Assembly (NCBI RefSeq): GCF_947179165.1
Contig: NC_077244.1
Coordinates: 14,514,949 to 14,578,948 of the forward strand
Reading direction: 5' to 3'
Source: Solanum dulcamara
Lineage: Eukaryota > Streptophyta > Magnoliopsida > Solanales > Solanaceae
DNA length: 64,000 nt
Position 1 is the stretch's first letter, and every line of letters starts with the position of its first letter. This document shows, one piece after another, positions 46,111 to 58,840 of the stretch. A program made the position numbers and the translations under genes. The notes under the pieces are model-generated. The model did no database searches and was not told where the DNA came from. It worked only from the letters and a program-made list of their open reading frames with translations.

Positions 46111-48095
46111 TTTCATGGCCCAATCTAGAGCCTAGTCATAACATGACGATTAGAATCCCAAAGAACCCCAACCAAGCCTCTTAGCATAACATTCATGAGC
46201 ATACATATAGAAATTAAACAATAAAGTTAAATCAAGATATGGAAGTAAAATCTCAAATAGAACATAAGTCTCAAGATGAGAAATGATAACATAGACTCTT
46301 TTACTAGCTAACATACCTCTAATAACTCGACGGGGGCATAAGACAAGATTCTAGCTCACCCATATAGACAACATAAGAAAATAAAGTAACAACTATCAAG
46401 ATAAGAAATAGTATCATATCCTCAAACTGTGAGGACTCACCAATAGTAAGAAGCTAATAGCACCACTCTATCCACAAGGGGGAGGAGGATGAACGTGATC
46501 GTCGAATCCTACATTATGATACAATATAGGCAAAAAGTATGCTTTAGTACATGAAATGCACTAAGTATGTAAAAATATTCATGAACAATAAACATGGGAC
46601 ATAATAAATATGAATCATAGGATGCAAGACCAATATCTTCAAAACATATGTAAAGTCATGAAAACATTAAAAAATTTATCCAATTGGTCAATGCATTAAA
46701 AGAATTTCATAATCATCATAACAACTCATAACTCCATTGTAACCGTATGAGATAGGACATTTAACCAACATATAAAACCATACGAGCTAATACATGGAAT
46801 TCAATGACTCCTAAGTTGAGACAAGGAAGGCTATCTTGCAAGGGCATACTCCATTAAGTAACTCATTTAACCTTTCTATGTGGATCCACTAGCTTTTCCA
46901 TATTGGCATATGTAAACCTACGTGGGCAATGTAATATTGGACTAAAGATTGCTACTAGGATTTTCTTGGGTAACTAACTGCTTTATAGGACTGAACCCTA
47001 CCTAGAAGTCCTCTCGGTACTTAATCATTATCCCAATGGAACTCATAAAACATGATCATAAACATCATAAGAAAAGATAACAACTAATATCAATCCATTT
47101 TTATAAAATATCATAAGAATAGCTCATCTAACATCATCATAAAAAATTATAGGATTGGCTCATCTATCATATAACTAATGCAATATGGGTGTAGGACTTC
47201 CATCATTACATATCTTTGATCATAAACATCTTTAGGGACTTAACTTTCCCTATCATTAACTTTGCTTGAAAAATCATAGAATCATATTTCATAAACTTCT
47301 TTGCATAAATCATCTTTAACTCATTCATAAAGCCTCCATAGAATATAACTTGAAAATTATGATCATATCTCCCAAATCATACTTAAAACTAGTATATAGC
47401 ATGGGTCATTAAAATTCAACTTGAAATCATTCAATATGATGTGAATTATATATAATTAGACTAATAACATTGAAATATATCATAATTGAGAAAACCCATG
47501 CAAATCATGAAATAAGTACTTTTAATTGAAGAAATTACAATAGGAATTGAGAAGAAATCTTTGGGATTCCATGGGTGAAAGGTACCCATGTATGAAGTCC
47601 CACCTACCTTGACCTTGATGAGCCCTAAATTGTAGAGAATGAAAGATTGACGTTGAAGAACCCCTTTTGAATTGCTTGAGGGAGAAGAAGCCCTTGAGAG
47701 AAAACTTGGGAGATAAAGTTTTATGATTTTGGGAATTATGGAGAGAATAGGAGGGCTAGAAGACATTAGGGTAGTTAATAGGTGGAATCTAGTCCCAAAA
47801 AAAGTTCACATTCAATAATGAAAGTATAGAGAATGACCAAAGTAACCCTCATTAAAACTTGAAACTGTGACTACACGGAGGACCCACCACGGTCCGTGAA
47901 CTTCACCACGGCCTGTGGTGGTGATCGTGCTCAAATCCTTCATCTTTAGAAAAAGGGAAATCCTCATGACCACCTTCACGAAGACCATGACGGTTCGTAA
48001 AGGTCACTACTTTCGAGGCTAAATTCTGGTAGGCCATAGTTCATGCCCGGTTGGGGCCTATTTTAAATGATAATACACTTCTCCCATCTCAGGCA
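46111..48095 (-). repeat. E3 5' LTR
   Basis: Carries the block missing from the 3' LTR, including the CCACGG...CCGTGG palindromes (47884-47920). The right border is set by a weak alignment of CTATTTTAAATGATAATACACTTCT with the 3' LTR end and is uncertain. Confidence 0.6.
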
Positions 48096-48372
48096 TGTTT
48101 AGTAGCCTGCATCATGTCTCGATGTTCTTTGAATGTGGATCGGTTGATACAGACATAAATATGAGACCGGGCACTTAATAAAAAAGTCGATCTCTCCTTT
48201 CCTTGCCTAATTCGATTGCTATGTGTCTACTACAAAGTTCTTTTTTTGCCGATTCATGGATAAGACACCACAGTCACTAAGCCTACAAATATTTCCCGGA
48301 TAAAAAATGTTTAGAACTCCCTCTATAAAGTCAAGACATCCCGAGCAGCTGTCCCAATGACTATCACACCAG
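48096..48372. other. Unassigned sequence between E3 and E2
   Basis: About 280 bases without domains. It is the left side of the target into which E2 inserted; the right side resumes at 57998 in the Athila-like accessory region, so this stretch probably belongs to that older element. Confidence 0.45.
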
Positions 48373-48377
48373 GTCCA
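48373..48377. repeat. E2 target-site duplication, left
   Basis: GTCCA, identical to 57993-57997. Confidence 0.9.
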
Positions 48378-50694
48378 TGTCATGACCCAAGCCTAGGGCC
48401 TAGACATGACATGGCGAATGAGGAACCCGAAAGTACCTCAATCAAGCCTCTTAGCATTCTTTCAGCCTTTCATAGGTAATGATGATAAATAAACAAGCGG
48501 AAATCATAATAGTAAATCTTCAACTTACATATGTCCAACAATACCTCTAACTATTAGATTTAATGGGGCTAAGACAAGTCCCTAGCTCACCCTCAATCAT
48601 AATAGAAGAAATGCCATAGTAAAATATCTTAATATATCATAAGCTAGAAAGATAAAGGAGTATTATTCCCGGAACATGGGAACTCACCAAAAGTAGTCTT
48701 CAATGGAATATTAACTAGCCACGTGGAGGAGAACGAGGAGGAGCACTGATCCCTACATAGTGATATCATGTAGGCAAAAGAGTATGCGTTAGTACTTTGA
48801 ATGTACTAAGTATGTAAGGATGCATGAACATTGAGGAAACATTAAAAGTTTATGTAATATGGAACATAATTTAATGTATGCATAATAAATCATATATATA
48901 TCCTTTAAAATATTCATTTTGTGGGAAATTAACCATAACCGACATTTAAGACAATGCGAGCTATTACATGGAATCCAACATAACCCCCTACGTTGGCCGG
49001 GGAGACTACTTGCCAGGTAGAACTCCGTCAACTTCATTCATTTCTTTAACTTTAACTTTAAGGGCTTTCATGGATCCATTAGCCTAAGCCTACAAGGGCT
49101 CCTATGTTGGCACATAGTTAATGAGACAAGGGGTTGCTACTAGGATTCCCTTACCAAATCCCACCTCAATGCCTCATTCGGTGCTAAGTCAATCCCACGG
49201 AATAGTTTAATACTTCAAAATATTCATAGCATATAACTTGAGAATTCAAACATCATATTCGGTAGAATAGCTCATTAAAACATTTGATAATTCAAATTTG
49301 CAAGAATTGTCCTTATTGCATAAAGAATCCATGATTCATATCATTTCATCATTCTTTCATTTCATAAGACTCCCTTTTTTATCATAGATATTGTTTTCAT
49401 AAATATTTATTTGGAGTCAAAGCTTTCAAGTCAAACTTTATTAAAAACATAGTAAAACTAGGTGGGTTCAAATCACTTCAACTTGCAAATATGTATGTAA
49501 ATAAATATACATAAATACTTTGAAATCCATTAATTAAAAATCATGTTTTAAACAACCCACTATGAGTTTCAAGAATCTTTAAATAGAGGAATTACTTGTA
49601 AACCATCAATTCATACATATGAAATTATGTTGCATTAAAATAGAGCAATAATCATTAGTTTAACCATGATTCAAACTATTAAGTAATATTAAGAATTAAC
49701 ATAAGAAAATATTACTTGAAATCAAGATATTTAATTGAAAGAGTTTTTGGACTACATGGGTGAAAGAACCCATGGATAAACACCCACATAACTTAGAGTA
49801 AAGCTTAAAGAAAATAAACATACTTTATCATATAATCAAAATAATTTAGACATGAGAGTGGAAGGAATACTCTCATTGAAACCTTACATACCTGGAGACC
49901 GAAGCTTTAGTTGGTACCGAAAGACTTAATGAACACTCTTGAATCCTAGCTTCTCTCCTCGCCGGAACGTTTTGTGTACAACCTGGAGTATATGAATCAC
50001 CGGAATAGTATTTCTTCACTACTAAAAACTAAAACTATATTTGAGAATGTGTAAAGAAGTGTATAGAGAGAAGATTTGCTTGAGAAAGCTTGATGAATAA
50101 AATGAGGAAATAAGGTGGGTATTTATAGGTGGGAAAGAGGACCTAACAATAAATAAAATAATTATAAAGAAAAATCTGAAAATTTAGTGGAATATATTGA
50201 TGTCATGGATGATGTTAAATGGAGGACAATTTATGTCATAAGTGATGTCAAATGTATCTAGATCTTTCTATGGTAGGTGAAATGAGTTATCTTTGACAGA
50301 ATACTCTTCTTGGGAGCTGCGTTTGAATAAGATAAATCCCTTATTAGGATTTGATATCTTCATAAGAATTGTAGATATGGAAGTCTAGTTTTATATAGTT
50401 TAGGAATCAACCAAGTTGGATAAACCTACAGTGAAATATGATTTTTCTTCTATAAACACTCATTTCCGTCACAGCATCCTACCTTACAAAAATTAATTTA
50501 TTTGACCAACGTAACCTCCGAATATTAAAATAGGGTCTTCATAAAGGTTGTAGGTAATGATATTTTGGTTACTCAGAAATTTAAATCACTCAATTTGGAT
50601 ATTTCTATGAAAAGTTATGCCTAAAATACAGAGGCTGTATCATGTTTAGGCGAAAATTGAAACATCGTATACAACGTTTTTAGGGGATGTTACA
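48378..50694 (-). repeat. E2 3' LTR
   Basis: 2,317 bp, nearly identical to 55675-57992. A TATAAATA box at 50120-50127 (minus strand) is followed by a CT-rich leader. The 82-residue ORF at 48789-49037 is repeated identically at 56086-56334 only because the LTRs are copies; it has no domain. Confidence 0.95.
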
Positions 50695-50697
50695 TTA

Positions 50698-50710
50698 TCT
50701 CCCCCTTGGG
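50698..50710 (-). promoter_or_regulatory. E2 polypurine tract
   Basis: Minus strand CCCAAGGGGGAGA, then TAA and the LTR start TGTAACATCC. Confidence 0.9.
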
Positions 50711-50897
50711 AACATTCTTCCTCGAATGAGAAAAGACTTAGCTTGAGTAGAGTTGAGTGTTAACAAACAACCTATCATTAATGCAACAGTGTAATTTAAA
50801 ATATCATTTAAAATATATTTCATAATTTTGCAAGCATATGACAAGAAAAGTTGAGATGTAAAGATTTCAAGTAATTGAGCAAGGGCAACTTAATACC

Positions 50898-52607
50898 TTA
50901 GGTTTGGGTAGAGGGGAAAAGATGAGGGTATATCTTAATCATATCCGCTTCCGCTTCCCATGTTGCACTTTCTATTTGTTGATTCCTCCAAAGAACTTTA
51001 ACAGATGCAACTTCTTTGTTCCTCAATCTCTTAACTTGTCGGTCCAAAATTTCCAAAGGAACTTCTTCATAGGTCAAGTTTTCTTCAATATTCACTACTC
51101 CCATAGGTACAATGGAACTAGGATCACCCACACGTTTTTTCAACATAGATACGTGAAACACCGGATGAACCATGGCTATTTCCAATGGTAATTCCAACTC
51201 ATATGCAACCTTACCAACACGTCTTACGATTCTATAAGGCCCTACATATCTAGGGCTCAATTTGCCTTTCTTTCCAAATCGAACCACACCTTTCATGGGT
51301 GAAACCTTCAGATACACCCAATCATCCACATTAAACTCAAGATCCCTTCTTCTAGTGTCAGAATAGGACTTTTGACGACTTTGAGCCATCTTCAACCTTT
51401 CTCTAATGATCTTCACCTTCTTTAAAGCATCAAGTACCAAATCGGGGCCCAACAAGGTCATCTCGCCTACTTCGAACCAACCAATTGGTAATCTACATTG
51501 TCTCCCATACAAAGCCTCAAACGGCGCCATCTCAATACTTGAGTGGTAACTATTATTATAGACAAACTCAATGAGAGGTAGATGATCATCCCAATTCCCT
51601 TTAAACTCCAACACACAAGCCCTTAACATATCCTCTAGTGTTTGAATCGTCCTTTTGGCTTGCCCATCCGTTTGAGGATGGAATGCTGTGCTCAACTTTA
51701 CCTTAGTACCGAGGCCTTTTTGAAATGATCTCCAGAAGTGTGAAGTGAATTGGGTACCACGATCTGAAATAATGGATAATGGCACACCATGCAACCTCAC
51801 CAACTCTCGAATATACAACTTAGCATAGTCTTCAGCACTATAGGAAGTTTTAATCGGTAGAAAGTGAGCTGACTTAGTCATTCTATCAATAATTACCCAA
51901 ATCGAGTCATGACGCTTCCGGGTATGAGGCAAACCCACTACAAAATCCATATTCACATCTTCCCACTTCCAAGTAGGGATTTCAATGTCTTGAGCTAGTC
52001 CACCCGGCCTTTGATGTTCGGCCTTCACTTGTTGGCAATTTGTACATTTGGACACAAACCTTGCTATATCCTTCTTCATGCCACCCCACCAATACAACTC
52101 CTTTAAGTCTCGGTACATTTTCGTTGAACCGGGATGAATGGAGTATCTAGAATTATGAGCCTCCATCAAGATCAAACTCCTTAGGCCATCCACATCTGGA
52201 ACACATATCCGACCTTGGTAGTATAGAACCCCATCTCCCCCTTGGAAAAAGACCTCTATCTTCTTTTCCTTTACCAACTTCTTTAACTCAATAAACTTTG
52301 GGTTAAGATCTTGCTTTGTTTTAACATCCACCACCAAAGAGGATTCAGACCTATTTTGAACAACTATACCCCCATCATTAGTACTACCCAACTTCACCCC
52401 TAATCTAGCCAATCGGTGAACATCTTTCACCAACTCCCTCTTCCTTTCATCCACATGGGCCACACTCCCCATAGACACTCTACTAAGTGCATCAGCAACC
52501 ACATTGGCTTTACCCGGATGATAGTGCACACTCATGTCATAGTCCTTAAGGAGTTCTAGCCACCTCCTTTGCCTTAGATTAAGGTCCTTTTGGGTGAACA
52601 CATATTA
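50898..52607 (-). pseudogene. pol: E2 RNase H end, integrase and chromodomain-like tail
   Basis: A 567-residue open frame beginning after a TAA (52605-52607) that replaces a Gln codon between HKSL and YVFTQK. Contains the RNase H end, HHCC zinc finger ([11 protein letters not shown]...CTNCQQ, about residues 145-195), integrase core with Asp in DFVVGLP.. and [11 protein letters not shown]-like region and a tail with [19 protein letters not shown] (about residues 530-560). The catalytic Glu of D,D(35)E is replaced by Lys (GQAKRTIQ, codon at 51654-51656; spacing from the second Asp is exactly 35 residues between). Integration activity is therefore not expected. Confidence 0.9.
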
Positions 52608-54298
52608 AAGACTCTTATGATCAGTATACACATCCACATGCACCCTATAGAGGTAATGCCTCCAAATCTTCAGAGCAAAAACAACGGCTGCAAATTCAAG
52701 GTCATGGGTAGGGTAGTTGCGCTCATGAACCTTTAATTGCCTAGAAGCATAGGCTATTACCTTGCCTTTTTGCATTAAGACACAACCTAAACCAATCTTT
52801 GAAGCATCACAATAAACTACAAACCCTTTTAATCCTTCTGGGAGAGTCAAAATAGGAGCAGAGGTAAGTCGATCTTTTAAGGTCTAGAAACTCTTCTCAC
52901 ACTCATCTGTCCATATGAATTTAGATTTCTTTTGGGTCAATTTTGTCATAGGAGATGAAATGGAAGAAAAGCCTTTGACGAACTTCTATAGTACCCGGCT
53001 AGACCTAAGAAACTCCTAATGTCTGAAGGAGATAATGGTCTAGTCCAATTTTTGACTGCCTCTATTTTCTTAGGATCAACCTTGATTCCATCACCGGACA
53101 CTACGTGACCAAGAAATGCTACCTCCTTTAACCAAAATTCACACTTACTAAATTTTGCAAATAATTGTTTATCCCTCAATGTTTGAAGCACAACTCTCAA
53201 GTGATTTTTATGTTCTTCCTCACCCCGAGAGTAAATTAAAATATTATCAATGAAGACTACTACAAAGGTATCAAGGTAAGGTTTGAACACCCTATTCATC
53301 AAGTCCATAAACACTGCCGGTGCATTCGTCAACCCAAAACTCATCACCACAAACTCATAGTGACCATACCTTGTTCGGAAGGCTGTTTTGGGAATGTCAC
53401 ACTCTCTTACCCATAGTTGGTGGTAGCCGGACCGAAGGTCGATCTTGGAGAAGTGACTTGCCCCTTGTAATTGATCAAACAAGTCATCTATTCTAGGGAG
53501 TGGGTACTTATTCTTAATGGTCATCTTATTTAATTGCCGGTAGTCTATGCACATTCGAAGTGACCCATCCTTCTTTCTTACAAATAGAACGGGAGCACCC
53601 CATGGCGAAATACTTGGTCTTATGAACCCCTTCTCTAACAAGTCCTTTAATTTTTCCTTCAGCTCTTTCAATTCTGCTGGGGCCATGCGGTAAGGAGGAA
53701 TAGAGATAGGTTGGGTATCAGGGAGGAGATCGATACCAAAATCAACTTCCCTTTCGGGAGGGACACCGGGAAGGTCATCAGGAAAGACATTGGGGAATTC
53801 ATTGACTATAGGAACTGACTCAAGAGAAGGACTTTTGGAGTTGACATCCCTAACCCTCATAATATGGTAAATACATCCCTTAGAAATCATTTTGCGAGCC
53901 TTAAGATAAGAAATAAACTGACCCTTCACCACCGAATCACGACCCTGCCATTCAATAACAGGCTCATTTGGAAATTGGAACTTGACTCGATAATTCCTAC
54001 AATCTATGGAAGCATAAGATGCATGTAACCAATCCATCCCAAGAATGACATTGAAATCTATCATGTCAAGCTCAATGAGATCACAAGGAATAACTTTATG
54101 CAAGATAGACACAAGACAACCCCTATAGACCTTTCTAGCAATAACTGACTCACCAACAGGGGTAGACACCAAATAAGGCTCTAATAACATTTTAGGTAAA
54201 ACATCAAATCTATTAGAAAGGAATGGAGTAACAAAAGATAAATTTGCACCCGGATCTAATAGTGCATACACATCAAAAGAAAAGACCTTTAACATACC
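52608..54298 (-). pseudogene. pol: E2 protease, RT and RNase H, broken
   Basis: Longest open part 52946-54295. Protease motif [10 protein letters not shown] and [11 protein letters not shown] blocks [38 protein letters not shown] and [16 protein letters not shown]. The active site reads FIDN (53243-53254), second catalytic Asp changed to Asn by a G-to-A change. A one-base loss near 52983 shifts the frame after AGYYR. The RNase H part (52605-52850) is then open after a TAG at 52884-52886. RNase H keeps [11 protein letters not shown] and [18 protein letters not shown]. Confidence 0.92.
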
Positions 54299-54403
54299 GG
54301 TAATGATATTGGGTGCATCCTCAACCTCTTATCTTCCATGCAAGGCGTAAAAGCGGTTAGTGCGTTGGACACCTCCTTGGACTTGTTGACCATGAGCAAT
54401 TTG

Positions 54404-55459
54404 TCATTGAGTCCTACCACCACCATCTCTAAAATCCTTAGCATGGTGGCCCAGCTTGCCACACTTAAAGCATGCATTGGAGCCAGCTAAGCATTCCCCT
54501 TTGTGAGTCCTTCCACACTTCTTGCAAGTGGGGAAAGTTTGAGTAGCAACATTCTCTCTTGGAATCATTGCTTTACCACTCTTGTCCTTGTTGAACTTTG
54601 GAGGAGGAGTATTGGTGGAACCTTGTCCCACAAATCGTTGCCCACCTTGGCCTTTGCCATTGTTACCATGATCGGACCTTTGAGGGTTAAACCCTCCACC
54701 ATCCATTCTAGCCTTTTTGAACCCCTTTGATCTCTCTCTAAGCTTCTTTTCTTTGATTTGTTCTGTGTAAGTCATTAACCGAGAGATGTCCATCTCCTTG
54801 ACCAACATGGCCATTTTGCACTCCTTGGACATCAAGCTTGAGACACCGAAAATAAACTTGCTCATCCTAGCTCTTGGGTCGGAGACCATGAAGGGAGCAT
54901 ACTTTGACAACTTAGTGAATTTGAGAGCATACTCCCTCACGCTCATACTTCCTTGACGGAGGTTGATGAACTCTTGGATTTTGGCCTCCCTTAGCTCCAA
55001 CGGGAAAAAGCGGTCTAGGAAGACACCTTTGAACTCTTCCCATCCTATCGACCCTATTTCTTCATCCCTTTTAACAATCCATTGTTCGTACCACACTCGA
55101 GCCACACCTTTGAGTTGATAGGCCACTAGCTCAGCCTTCTTATTTGGTGGCACACCCATGATAGCCACAATCCGGTACACCTCATTAATGAACTCCATAG
55201 GGTCCTCATCTAGTTTAGAACCATCAAACTCGGATGGATTCATCCTTTGGAAATCCCGAATCCTAGAGGCTGGATTTTGCATTTGGGGAGGTGGAACACC
55301 TAGATTCCCTTGGTTGGATACGACTTGAGCTAACAAAGTAATAACACTGCGAAACTCAGCATGGGTTACCCCATCCTCATGATGTTGGGCATTGGGAACC
55401 AGAGGAGTTTGGTCCTCATCGTCAACCCTTGCTCTTCGAGGTGGTCTTCCATGAGTCAT
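54404..55459 (-). pseudogene. gag: E2 gag, nearly complete
   Basis: 351 residues from ATG (55459) to TGA (54404-54406). N-terminal MTHGRPPRRARVDDEDQ, gag core (about residues 70-190) with YQLKGVARVWYEQW, FFPLELREAKI and MSVREYALKFTKLSKYAP, a basic stretch, then CKKCGRTHKGEC and the nucleocapsid knuckle CFKCGKLGHHAKDF (residues 330-343). The last knuckle Cys is Phe. PR-RT at 54295 is in the same frame, separated by the TGA and a TAA (54329-54331), so gag-pol was probably one open frame before these stops. Confidence 0.9.
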
Positions 55460-55658
55460 TATCTAGAGCACACAAAATGGGTCGTTAGTTAAAAGAAAGC
55501 TTAGGATGCTCTAAGGCACGACATGAATTTGAAAGAAGTGAAAATTTTTCCTAAACGCCTTATAGTCTCCTATTCATAATTGTGGCGCGCTTCACAACCA
55601 TGAACAAGACCCTATTTGACGCGGTATGTTGGACTCCAAGGATCATTCAAAACCTCGG

Positions 55659-55670
55659 GCTCTGATACCA
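55659..55670 (-). promoter_or_regulatory. E2 primer-binding site
   Basis: Minus strand TGGTATCAGAGC, exact initiator Met tRNA complement, four bases from the 5' LTR. Confidence 0.95.
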
Positions 55671-55674
55671 AGTT

Positions 55675-57992
55675 TTTCATGACCCAAGCCTAGGGCCTAG
55701 AGGTGACATGGCGAATGAGGAACCCGAAAGTACCTCAATCAAGCCTCTTAGCATTCTTTCAGCCTTTCATAGGTAATGATGATAAATAAAAAAGCGGAAA
55801 TCATAATAGTAAATCTTCAACTTACATATGTCCAACAATACCTCTAACTATTAGATTTAACGGGGCTAAGACAAGTCCCTAGCTCACCCTCAATCATAAT
55901 AGAAAAAATGCCATAGTAAAATATCTTAACATATCATAAGCTAGAAAGATAAAGGAGTATTGTTCCCGGAACATGGGAACTCACCAAAAGTAGTCTTCAA
56001 TGGAATATTAACTAGCCACGTGGAGGAGAACGAGGAGGAGCACTGATCCCTATATGGTGATATCATGTAGGCAAAAGAGTATGCGTTAGTACTTTGAATG
56101 TACTAAGTATGTAAGGATGCATGAACATTGAGGAAACATTAAAAGTTTATGTAATATGGAACATAATTTAATGTACGCATAATAAATCATATATATATCC
56201 TTTAAAATATTCATTTTGTGGGAAATTAACCATAACCGACATTTAAGACAATGCGAGCTATTACATGGAATCCAACATAACCCCCTACGTTGGCCGGGGA
56301 GACTACTTGCCAGGTAGAACTCCGTCAACTTCATTCATTTCTTTAACTTTAACTTTAAGGGCTTTCATGGATCCATTAGCCTAAGCCTACAAGGGCTCCT
56401 ATGTTGGCACATAGTTAATGAGACAAGGGGTTGCTACTAGGATTCCCTTACCAAATCCCACCTCAATGCCTCATTCGGTGCTAAGTCAATCCCACGGAAT
56501 AGTTTAATACTTCAAAATATTCATAGCATATAACTTGAGAATTCAAACATCATATTCGGTAGAATAGCTCATTAAAACATTTGATAATTCAAATATGCAA
56601 GAATTGTCCTTATTGCATAAAGAATCCATGATTCATATCATTTCATCATTCTTTCATTTCATAAGACTCCCTTTTTTATCATATATATTGTTTTCATAAA
56701 TATTTATTTGGAGTCAAAGCTTTCAAGTCAAACTTTATTAAAAACATAGTAAAACTAGGTGGGTTCAAATCACTTCAACTTGCAAATATGTATGTAAATA
56801 AATATACATAAATACTTTGAAATCCATTAATTAAAAATCATGTTTTAAACAACCCACTATGAGTTTCAAGAATCTTTAAATAGAGGAATTACTTGTAAAC
56901 CATCAATTCATACATATGAAATTATGTTGCATTAAAATAGAGCAATAATCATTAGTTTAACCATGATTCAAACTATTAAGTAATATTAAGAATTAACATA
57001 AGAAAATATTACTTGAAATTAAGATATTTAATTGAAAGAGTTTTTGGACTACATGGGTGAAAGAACCCATGGATAAACACCCACATAACTTAGAGTAAAG
57101 CTTAAAGAAAATAAACATACTTTATCATATAATCAAAATAATTTAGACATGAGAGTAGAAGGAATACTCTCATTGAAACCTTACATACCTGGAGACCGAA
57201 GCTTTAGTTGGTACCGAAAGACTTAATGAACACTCTTGAGTCCTAGCTTCTCTCCTCGCCGGAACGTTTTGTGTACAACCTGGAGTATATGAATCACCGG
57301 AATAGTATTTGTTCACTACTAAAAACTAAAACTATATTTGAGAATGTGTAAAGAAGTGTATAGAGAGAAGATTTGCTTGAGAAAGCTTGATGAATAAAAT
57401 GAGGAAATAAGGTGGGTATTTATAGGTGGGAAAGAGGGACCTAACAATAAATAAAATAATTATAAAGAAAAATCTGAAAATTTAGTGGAATATATTGATG
57501 TCATGGATGATGTTAAATGGAGGACAATTTATGTCATAAGTGATGTCAAATGTATCTAGATCTTTCTATGGTAGGTGAAATGAGTTATCTTTGACAGAAT
57601 ACTCTTCTTGGGAGCTGCGTTTGAATAAGTTAAATCCCTTATTAGGATTTGGTGTCTTCATAAGAATTGTAGATATGGAAGTCTAGTTTCATATAGTTCA
57701 GGAATCAACCAAGTTGGATAAACCTACAGTGAAATATGATTTTTCTTCTATAAACACTCATTTCTGTCACAGCATCCTACCTTACAAAAATTAATTTATT
57801 TGACCAACATAACCTCTGAATCTTAAAATAGGGTCTTCATAAAGGTTGTAGGTAATGATATTGTGGTTACTCAGAAATTTGAATCACTCAATTTGGATAT
57901 TTCTATGAAAAGTTATGCCCAAAATACAGAGGCTGTATCATGTTTAGGCGAAAATTGAAACATCGTATACAACATTTTTAGGGGATGTTACA
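55675..57992 (-). repeat. E2 5' LTR
   Basis: 2,318 bp. The inner end reads TCATGAAA instead of TCATGACA. One extra G at about 57437 relative to the 3' LTR. Confidence 0.95.
57417..57424 (-). promoter_or_regulatory. E2 5' LTR TATA box
   Basis: TATAAATA on the minus strand, in the context CCACCTATAAATACCCACC, followed about 30-50 bases on by a CT-rich leader. This is the likely promoter for the element transcript; the same box is in the 3' LTR at 50120. Confidence 0.65.
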
Positions 57993-57997
57993 GTCCA
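57993..57997. repeat. E2 target-site duplication, right
   Basis: GTCCA. Confidence 0.9.
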
Positions 57998-58840
57998 CCT
58001 CCATCTAATTTGTCATTGGAGAGAGTCTCTCCTTCCCCATAGACCGGCGAGGCTTATGAGCAGCCCAAGGGCGAGAATCCTCCTCCTCCGACTGCGGTCA
58101 ATACTGGGATGATGGTGACTGTGCCGTACGATTTCCTTGTAAGTCTGGTAGCCAAGAAGCGTCAGACTAGAGTACTAGTAGACAAGATCATAAAGTATCT
58201 TCCACAAGTGGTTCATACTCATGGTCAGCATATTGAGACCTGCCTTCGCTCAGATCTCAAATAGTAGATTTCATTATTGTTGGGGCGTATTGATGTCTTA
58301 GAGGCCCACATTACTACATAGATGGCTAGCCTCGGTTCTGTAAAGATAGAATCCATGCAAAATCTATTGACCGACCTACAGAGACACTTGACTGTTCTTC
58401 AAGAGAGATCCACCGCTGCTACACCTCTAGTTTCCACTTATGCATAATTATAGTTATTTGTTGCCCCTTCTTCTCCTTCTGGGCCCACTACATTGGATGA
58501 GTCATGGGGTTCTGCTCTTGCCCTCAAGTCTGATAAAAAAGGCAAGGGCAAGAAACAGTGCCAGAGAGGTACCTTCTCAGATGAGGATAAAATAAAAAGA
58601 AGGGCTGAGATGAAAGATGAAAAGAAAGAAACGCATATCTCAGCAAAGGAAGCCCAGGAAAAGGCAGAGCTACTGAGACAGGAAGATGAGGCTGCTAAGG
58701 TTGGGGCATCATTTAGTGGAGCTGCACTTTCTGGGATTGCTGAGATCCCTTCTCCAACTGTGATTGTGAGTGACATGCTTCCCAACAAGCTTACTCCTGC
58801 TACAAGCGATGACCTTCGGGGAAGCCTCCATCATTGAGTG
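57998..58840 (+). pseudogene. Athila-associated accessory ORF remnant
   Basis: One plus frame reads SNLSLERVSPSP, a Pro-rich linker (ENPPPPTAVN), MMVTVPYDFLVSLVAKKRQT, helical segments (LLGRIDVLEAHITTQMASLG, SLQ-like heptads), then a Lys/Glu-rich coiled-coil-like tail (open in 58493-58837: SDKKGKGKKQCQRG, EAQEKAELLRQEDEAAKVGA). Stops interrupt it near 58048, 58263 and 58447. It resembles what I remember of the extra ORF of Solanaceae Athila-like elements; function not known. It lies upstream of the 3' LTR and in the same orientation as the pol remnant at 23143. Confidence 0.45.

Larger units (their letters stand above)
37783..48095 (-). mobile_element. E3: decayed Ty3 element, same family as E1
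   Basis: Minus-strand element with 5' LTR 46111-~48095, internal region 41182-46110 and 3' LTR 37783-41181 (split by a hAT element). The LTR start TGTAAGACCC, gag and protease sequence, and the [16 protein letters not shown] blocks match E1 on the other strand. LTR divergence is high (well over 10 percent by eye near the ends) and the 3' LTR lacks about 0.5 kb present in the 5' LTR. I could not find matching target duplications; both outer borders are approximate. Confidence 0.8.
48378..57992 (-). mobile_element. E2: complete young Ty3 chromovirus-type element
   Basis: 9,615 bp between perfect GTCCA duplications. LTRs (48378-50694 and 55675-57992) differ at about 30 positions by my reading plus one indel, roughly 1.3 percent. 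Internal region 4,980 bp with primer site, gag, PR-RT-RH, IN and polypurine tract all in place. It starts TGTAACATCCCC and ends TCATGACA. It is the best-preserved element here and a useful reference for E1 and E3. It is still coding-dead (see genes). Confidence 0.95.

Noticed and set aside
48789..49037. 82-residue ORF repeated identically at 56086-56334
   Set aside because: The identity is explained by the two E2 LTRs being copies; no domain and no sign of coding constraint.
50898..57992. Endogenous pararetrovirus (caulimovirid) origin for the RT genes
   Set aside because: All four loci have LTRs, an initiator-Met-tRNA primer site and an integrase with a chromodomain-like tail, which defines Ty3 retrotransposons rather than pararetroviruses.
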